DNA of 64,000 bases from the NCBI RefSeq assembly GCF_026342435.1, contig NZ_JAPEMT010000002.1:496001-560000 (forward strand), given 5' to 3'. Position 1 is the first letter of the stretch; the number at the start of each line of letters is the position of its first letter. This document shows positions 59,379-64,000 of this stretch, piece after piece. Position numbers and translations under genes: made by a program. The notes under the pieces were generated by a model. That model saw nothing but the letters and a program-made list of their open reading frames with translations. It did not search any database and was not told the DNA's origin. The DNA is from Streptomyces sp. NBC_00237. Its GTDB lineage: Bacteria; Actinomycetota; Actinomycetes; Streptomycetales; Streptomycetaceae.

Positions 59379-60640
59379 AGGAACGAAGGCTCACCACCGC
59401 CACGGCGGCCACCCTCCTCGCGCTCGCGCTCGCCGTCACCGGATGCAGCAGCAAGGCGGGCACCGGGAAGACGGGCCAGGAGGACGCGAAGGGCGTGAGG
59501 ACCGGCGACGGCATCACCGACAAGGTGATCCCGCTCGGCGTCCTCACCGACCTGACCGGCGTGTACGCCTCCCTCGGCAAGAGCGTCACCCAGGCCCAGC
59601 AGCTCTGGGCGAAGGAGGTCAACGCCAAGGGCGGCGTCTGCGGCCGCACGATCCGGCTCACCGTGCGCGACCACGGCTACGACCCGCAGAAGGCGGTCTC
59701 CGCGTACACCGAGCTGGAGCCGACGGTCGCCGGGTACGTGCAGTTCATCGGCTCGCCGTTCGTCGCGGCGGTCAAGCAGCGCGTCGAGACCCAAGACAAG
59801 GGCCTGATCCTGCCGCAGGCGTGGTCCGCGTCGCTGCTGGGCAGTCCGTACGTCCGCGTCGTCGGGGCCACGTACGACATCGAGACCATCAACGCGCTCG
59901 ACTTCCTGCTCGCTCAGAAGAAGATCGCCAAGGGCGACAGGATCGGTCACGTCTACTTCGAGGGCGACTACGGCGAAAACGCGCTCCAGGGCTCCAAGTA
60001 CGCTGCCGAGCGGGCCGGGTTGACGATCTTCGAGCAGAAGATCAAGCCGACCGACAACGACATGACCGCACAGGTCACCGCCCTCAGGAAGGCGGGCGTG
60101 AAGGCCGTCATGGTCAGTGCGGGACCGCGTCAGGCGGCCTCCCTGGTCGGGGTCGCGGCGGCGGGCCGCTTCGCCGTGCCGATCATCGGCAACAACTCCG
60201 CGTTCTCGCCGCAGCTCCTGGCCACTCCGGCGGGTCCCGCGCTCCAGAAGAACTACTACGTGGCCTCCTCGACCCTGCCCATCGGCTCTCCGGAGCCGGG
60301 GCCCTCCGCTCTCGCGAAGGCGTACCGGGCGGAGTACCCGAAGGACTCCCTCGACAACGGCGTCGCGGCCGGTTACTCGGCGGGGAAGATCTTCGAGGAG
60401 GTGCTGACGCGGGCCTGTGCCGACAAGAACCTCACCAGGGAGGGCATGGCCAAGGCCGTCCGCTCGATGAACGCCTTCGACAACGGCTTCGGCATGACGC
60501 ACGACTTCACCGATCCGAAGGCCCCGTCGACCCGCCAGTCGGTGATCATGCAGCCGGACGCGAGGACGCCGGGCGGGCTGAAGGTCGTGCAGGGGGCGGC
60601 GACGTCGAAGGTGGCGGAGGGCTTCACGTTCGGGGGGTAG
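59375..60640 (+). CDS. ABC transporter substrate-binding lipoprotein (Peripla_BP_6)
   Basis: 421 residues, ATGA overlap with LivM. Signal peptide with lipobox LAVTGC (about 20-25), so lipid-anchored outside. The receptor fold has IPLGVLTDLTGVYASLGKSV, VCGRTIRLTVRDHGYDPQKA, FIGSPFVAAVKQRVETQDKG, HVYFEGDYGENALQGSKYAA. Type I solute-binding protein of the branched-chain amino acid/amide class; ligand not deducible. Last gene of the operon; a terminator palindrome follows. Confidence 0.93.
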   Translation: MKERRLTTATAATLLALALAVTGCSSKAGTGKTGQEDAKGVRTGDGITDKVIPLGVLTDLTGVYASLGKSVTQAQQLWAKEVNAKGGVCGRTIRLTVRDHGYDPQKAVSAYTELEPTVAGYVQFIGSPFVAAVKQRVETQDKGLILPQAWSASLLGSPYVRVVGATYDIETINALDFLLAQKKIAKGDRIGHVYFEGDYGENALQGSKYAAERAGLTIFEQKIKPTDNDMTAQVTALRKAGVKAVMVSAGPRQAASLVGVAAAGRFAVPIIGNNSAFSPQLLATPAGPALQKNYYVASSTLPIGSPEPGPSALAKAYRAEYPKDSLDNGVAAGYSAGKIFEEVLTRACADKNLTREGMAKAVRSMNAFDNGFGMTHDFTDPKAPSTRQSVIMQPDARTPGGLKVVQGAATSKVAEGFTFGG

Positions 60641-60645
60641 GCGCC

Positions 60646-60688
60646 GCTGGTTCCGCTACGGGATCAGCTGCTGGTTCCGCTACGGGAT
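60646..60688. repeat. 19-bp direct repeat pair
   Basis: GCTGGTTCCGCTACGGGAT at 60646-60664 and again at 60670-60688, just after the lipoprotein stop. Confidence 0.85.
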
Positions 60689-60709
60689 TGGGCGCCGGTC
60701 TTGCCGTAC

Positions 60710-60729
60710 GGAGACCGGCGCCGGTCTCC
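60710..60729. terminator. 20-bp perfect palindrome between convergent genes
   Basis: GGAGACCGGCGCCGGTCTCC reads the same on both strands and lies between the lipoprotein and isochorismatase stops. Suitable as a bidirectional terminator; there is no loop, so cruciform or factor binding is also possible. Confidence 0.65.
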
Positions 60730-60745
60730 CGGAACGGGTCCGGGC

Positions 60746-61384
60746 TCATCCCCCCGCGGGGCCGGCTTCGCCCGGCTCCGTGCCGGAATCGGGTGATCCG
60801 CCGTCGGACGCCGCCCGCAGCAGCTCCTCCGTGGAGGTGACCTGCGCGAAGCCGCCGCCGTGCAGGGAGACGGCGGTGGCGCGGGTCAGCTCGTCGGCGC
60901 TCTGCGTCCAGTCGAAGGGGCCCTTGAGGTCGAAGGTGTGGGTGGCGTCCAGCGGGACGATGACGCCGTAGCCGAGGTTGCCGCCCATCCGGGCCGTGGT
61001 CTCCACGCACATGTTGGTCTGGATCCCGGCCAGCACGAACTGCTCGACGCCTGCCTCCTTGAACCATCCGTCCAGGTCGGGGGTGCCGTAGAAGGCGGAG
61101 TTGACCAGCTTGGAAATGAGCACCTCGGGGCCGGAGCCCTTGCCCCGCCGGTCCTCGACGTACGGCTTGAACTCGTTGCCTTCCGTCCCGGGGCGCAGCG
61201 GGGACCACTCTTCGGTGGAGTCGTGCCGTACGAAGACGACCGGACGGCCCGCGGCCTGCCATTCCTCGATGAGGGCGGCGATGTTGCCGTCGGCGTCGGG
61301 GTTGTTGCGCCGGCCCCAAAAGGGGTCCTCGAAGCCCTTCTGTACGTCGACGACGACCAGGGCGGTGCGTTGCGTGATGTCCAT
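60746..61384 (-). CDS. Isochorismatase-fold cysteine hydrolase
   Basis: 212 residues. Catalytic triad Asp13 (TALVVVDVQKGFED), Lys92 (LISKLVNSAFYG) and Cys126 (GIQTNMCVETTARMGGN). Belongs to the nicotinamidase/isochorismatase superfamily; the sequence is closer to generic amidohydrolases than to phenazine or siderophore isochorismatases. About 30 C-terminal residues are Gly/Pro/Glu-rich and variable. Confidence 0.9.
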   Translation of the reverse strand: MDITQRTALVVVDVQKGFEDPFWGRRNNPDADGNIAALIEEWQAAGRPVVFVRHDSTEEWSPLRPGTEGNEFKPYVEDRRGKGSGPEVLISKLVNSAFYGTPDLDGWFKEAGVEQFVLAGIQTNMCVETTARMGGNLGYGVIVPLDATHTFDLKGPFDWTQSADELTRATAVSLHGGGFAQVTSTEELLRAASDGGSPDSGTEPGEAGPAGG

Positions 61385-61486
61385 GACGATGATCCTGCCG
61401 GGGCCGGGGCACGACCAACAGAGGGTGGAAAGTCAGCGATCGATGGGAAGCAGCCACTTGTCAGTGGTCGCACGTAGGGTCGTGGC

Positions 61487-63814
61487 ATGCCTTCGGAATC
61501 CGCCAGTACGGCGACCCCGCGACCGCAGACCCACCCCGCCGACAGCCACGGCCTGATCCAGGTCCGGGGCGCCCGGGAGAACAACCTGCGGAACGTCTCC
61601 GTGGACCTGCCCAAGCGCCGTCTCACCGTGTTCACCGGAGTCTCCGGCTCCGGAAAGTCCTCGCTGGTCTTCGGTACGGTCGCCGCCGAGTCGCAGCGGC
61701 TGATCAACGAGACGTACAGCGCCTTCCTCCAGGGCTTCATGCCGAGCCTGGGCCGCCCCGACGTCGACGCCCTGCACAACCTCAGCGCCGCGATAGTCGT
61801 CGACCAGGAGCGGATGGGGGCCAACTCGCGGTCCACCGTGGGCACCGCGACGGATGCGTACGCCATGCTGCGCATCGTCTTCAGCCGTCTGGGCACGCCG
61901 AACCTGCCGAGCGCGGGCGCGTTCAGCTTCAACCTGCCGGACGGCATGTGCCCGCGCTGCGAGGGCATGGGACAGGTCTCCGACATCGCGGTCGACCAGC
62001 TCGTCGACCGCGAGAAGTCCCTCAACGAGGGCGCGATCATCGTGCCCGGTTCCCCGGTGGACTCCTGGCCGTGGCAGATCACGGTCAACTCCGGGTTCTT
62101 CGACGCGGACAAGAAGCTGAAGGACTACACCGAGGAGGAGTGGGCGGACCTCCTGCACAAGCCTCCGACGAAGGTGAGGGTCGGCAAGAACAACTTCACC
62201 TACGAGGGCCTCGCGGCACGGGTGCAGCGGACCATCCTGGTCAAGGACCGCGAGTCGATGCAGTCCCACATCCGGACCTTCGTCGACCGGGCGGTCGTGT
62301 TCGCCGACTGCCCCGAGTGCGGCGGTACGCGGCTGACGCGGGCGGCCCTCGCCTCGAAGATCGACGGGGTGAACATCGCGGAGTGCTCGGCGATGCAGAT
62401 CAGCGACCTGGCGAAGTTCCTGGGCGGGCTGGCCGCGCCGGAGGTCGCCCCGCTCCTGGTGAACCTGCGGGAGCTGCTGGACTCGCTGGTCGAGATCGGG
62501 CTCGGGTACCTGAGCCTGGACCGTCCGGCCGGGACGCTGTCGGGCGGTGAGGCCCAGCGCGTGAAGATGGTGCGGCACCTCGGGTCGCCGCTGACCGATG
62601 TCACGTACATCTTCGACGAGCCGACCACCGGGCTGCACCCGCACGACATCCGCCGCATGAACGACCTGCTGCTGCGGCTGCGGGACAAGGGCAATACGGT
62701 GCTGGTCGTCGAGCACAAGCCGGAGGTGATCCGGATCGCCGATCACGTGGTGGATCTGGGGCCGGGTGCGGGTTCGGCCGGTGGCGAGCTGTGCTTCAGC
62801 GGGGACGTGGCGGGTCTTGAGGCGTCCGGGACGCTGACGGGACGGCACCTCTCGCACCGGGCGCGGTTGCGGACGGAGGTGCGGACGCCGACGGGGTTCC
62901 TGTCGATCGCCGGGGCGTCGCAGCACAACCTGAAGGACGTCAGCGTCGAGCTGCCGACCGGTGTGCTGACGGTGGTGACCGGAGTCGCCGGGTCGGGCAA
63001 GAGCTCGCTCATCCACGGGAACCTGCCGGGGCGTGAGGGGGTCGTGGTCGCGGACCAGTCGCCGATCCGGGGGTCCAGGCGGTCCAACCCGGCCACGTAC
63101 ACGGGGCTGTTGACTCCGATACGGAACGCCTTCGCCAAGGCCAACGGGGTGAAGGCGGCGTTGTTCAGCGCCAACTCCGAGGGCGCGTGCGGGAACTGCG
63201 GGGGGATCGGGCTGGTCTACACCGATCTCGGGGTGATGGCCCAGGTGTCGTCGGTGTGCGAGGTGTGCGGCGGGAAGCGGTTCACGGCGGAGGTCCTCGC
63301 GTACACGCTGAACGGCAGGAACATCCACGAGGTGCTGGGGATGTCGGTCGCCGAGGCGTACGACTTCTTCGCGGACGGCAGTGCGGTGGGGGGCGCTCCG
63401 GGGAAGCAGGCGCGGGCCCTGCTGACGCGGCTCGCCGAGGTGGGGCTCGGGTATCTGCGGCTCGGGCAGCCGCTGAACACCCTGTCGGGTGGGGAGCGGC
63501 AGAGGTTGAAGCTGGCGATTCACATGGCGGAGAAGGCGGCGACCTACGTCCTGGACGAGCCGACGACCGGGCTCCACATGGCGGACGTGGACCAGCTCCT
63601 CGCCCTTCTCGACCGGCTGGTCGACGCCGGGAACACGGTGATCGTGATCGAGCACCACCAGGCGGTGATGGCCCACGCGGACTGGATCGTGGACCTCGGC
63701 CCGGGCGGTGGCCACGACGGTGGCCGGATCGTCTTCGAGGGGACTCCCGGGGAGCTGGTGGCGTCGGGGACGACGCTGACGGCGCGGCACCTTCGGGAGT
63801 ACGTGGAGGGGTAG
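61487..63814 (+). CDS. UvrA paralog (excinuclease ABC subunit A-like, DrrC type)
   Basis: 775 residues, shorter than UvrA (about 950-1000). Two ABC halves: Walker [14 protein letters not shown] (about 51-63) and [13 protein letters not shown] (about 500), signatures [17 protein letters not shown] and [15 protein letters not shown], Walker [13 protein letters not shown] and [12 protein letters not shown]. Zinc sites CPRCEG, CPECGG, CGNCGG and CEVCGG. The reduced insertion domain fits class II UvrA such as DrrC, which protects against intercalating drugs, rather than global repair. Confidence 0.93.
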   Translation: MPSESASTATPRPQTHPADSHGLIQVRGARENNLRNVSVDLPKRRLTVFTGVSGSGKSSLVFGTVAAESQRLINETYSAFLQGFMPSLGRPDVDALHNLSAAIVVDQERMGANSRSTVGTATDAYAMLRIVFSRLGTPNLPSAGAFSFNLPDGMCPRCEGMGQVSDIAVDQLVDREKSLNEGAIIVPGSPVDSWPWQITVNSGFFDADKKLKDYTEEEWADLLHKPPTKVRVGKNNFTYEGLAARVQRTILVKDRESMQSHIRTFVDRAVVFADCPECGGTRLTRAALASKIDGVNIAECSAMQISDLAKFLGGLAAPEVAPLLVNLRELLDSLVEIGLGYLSLDRPAGTLSGGEAQRVKMVRHLGSPLTDVTYIFDEPTTGLHPHDIRRMNDLLLRLRDKGNTVLVVEHKPEVIRIADHVVDLGPGAGSAGGELCFSGDVAGLEASGTLTGRHLSHRARLRTEVRTPTGFLSIAGASQHNLKDVSVELPTGVLTVVTGVAGSGKSSLIHGNLPGREGVVVADQSPIRGSRRSNPATYTGLLTPIRNAFAKANGVKAALFSANSEGACGNCGGIGLVYTDLGVMAQVSSVCEVCGGKRFTAEVLAYTLNGRNIHEVLGMSVAEAYDFFADGSAVGGAPGKQARALLTRLAEVGLGYLRLGQPLNTLSGGERQRLKLAIHMAEKAATYVLDEPTTGLHMADVDQLLALLDRLVDAGNTVIVIEHHQAVMAHADWIVDLGPGGGHDGGRIVFEGTPGELVASGTTLTARHLREYVEG

Positions 63815-63830
63815 GGGGCCGTTGCACGGT

Positions 63831-63876
63831 GCGGGCCGGGGTCACTGCCGGGGCTCCGCCCCGGACCCCGGCCCGC
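63831..63876 (+). terminator. Terminator-like hairpin after the UvrA paralog
   Basis: A 13-bp perfect stem (63831-63843 with 63864-63876) around a 20-nt loop that itself holds a GGGGCTCCGCCCC hairpin. Starts 16 nt after the stop codon. Confidence 0.75.
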
Positions 63877-63919
63877 CTCCGGCGGGTTGCGCAGTTCCCC
63901 GCGCCCCCAATGCCCTCTC

Positions 63920-63998
63920 CCTCGCCCCCTTGGGCGGCGGGGCCGCCCCCCGGGGGCGGAACGGGCGGGCAAGGGGGCGGCCCCCTCGCTCCGGGCCC
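63920..63998 (-). repeat. 79-bp repeat, right copy of an inverted pair
   Basis: Reverse complement of the repeat at 53195-53273 with about three differences. Preceded by GCGCAGTTCCCCGCGCCCCC (63890-63909), the reverse complement of another repeat string found at about 53032. Confidence 0.85.
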
Positions 63999-64000
63999 AC

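Overview
The window looks like chromosomal DNA of a Streptomyces or a very close actinomycete. Base composition is strongly GC-rich with GC-rich third codon positions, GTG and TTG starts are common, and the gene content is typical: a complete gvpOAFGYZJLSK gas-vesicle operon, an ethylmalonyl-CoA pathway operon with ccr and meaA, a SigB-class sigma factor, an F420-type oxidoreductase, a LigD-type polymerase, a DrrC-like UvrA paralog, and intergenic repeats that I remember as common in Streptomyces.

Layout. (1) 1-2350, plus strand: the 3' end of one gene and three complete genes that look like divergent paralogs of the AidA/PixA inclusion-body fold. The first complete one has a TTA codon at position 5, the only in-frame TTA I found in the window. 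(2) 2356-2448: four head-to-tail 14-bp units resembling the ParB site parS, the last an almost perfect parS, followed by a strong terminator hairpin. (3) 2465-3970, minus: SigB-class sigma factor, DUF4235 membrane protein and a 60-residue membrane peptide. (4) 4277-5800, plus: a PAP2 phosphatase/diacylglycerol-kinase-like fusion. (5) 5807-12787, minus: ten-gene gas-vesicle operon with a cation-efflux gene coupled to its end. (6) 12881-25712: an MFS carrier, LigD polymerase plus transketolase, an F420 oxidoreductase, an enolase-superfamily protein with altered active-site positions, a holin-like membrane protein, a methyltransferase, a VOC protein, a zinc-ribbon M48 protease, and DUF5107 and DUF6204 proteins. 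(7) 25678-32404, minus: RidA, GNAT, a secreted PASTA-like protein, then an M55-M20-S9-S66 run that looks like peptide or muropeptide breakdown. (8) 32437-38810: DUF1963, a methyltransferase, a 14-TM MFS exporter fused to Ig-like repeats, SRPBCC, GNAT and HEAT-repeat proteins. (9) 39212-48522, plus: duplicated hydroxybutyryl-CoA dehydrogenase, a TetR regulator, then ccr, meaA, a malyl-CoA-type lyase, a MaoC hydratase and an acyl-CoA dehydrogenase, i.e. the route from crotonyl-CoA through ethylmalonyl-, methylsuccinyl- and mesaconyl-CoA to glyoxylate and propionyl-CoA. (10) 48702-50223: psd and pssA for phosphatidylethanolamine synthesis. (11) 50400-52854, minus: MocR-type and GlxA-type regulators. 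(12) 53355-63814: nitroreductase, CdaR/PucR-type regulator divergent from a five-gene branched-chain-amino-acid-type ABC importer, an isochorismatase-fold hydrolase and a UvrA paralog. This last block lies between two inverted copies of a repeat of about 79 bp.

Most striking are the AidA/PixA-like paralog set with its lone TTA codon, the parS-like array beside it, the gvpS tail triplication that repeats its own stop codon, recurring SigB-type promoter-like boxes at several gene starts, and the inverted repeat pair around 53-64 kb. Functions are assigned by reading sequence motifs; no database search was run.
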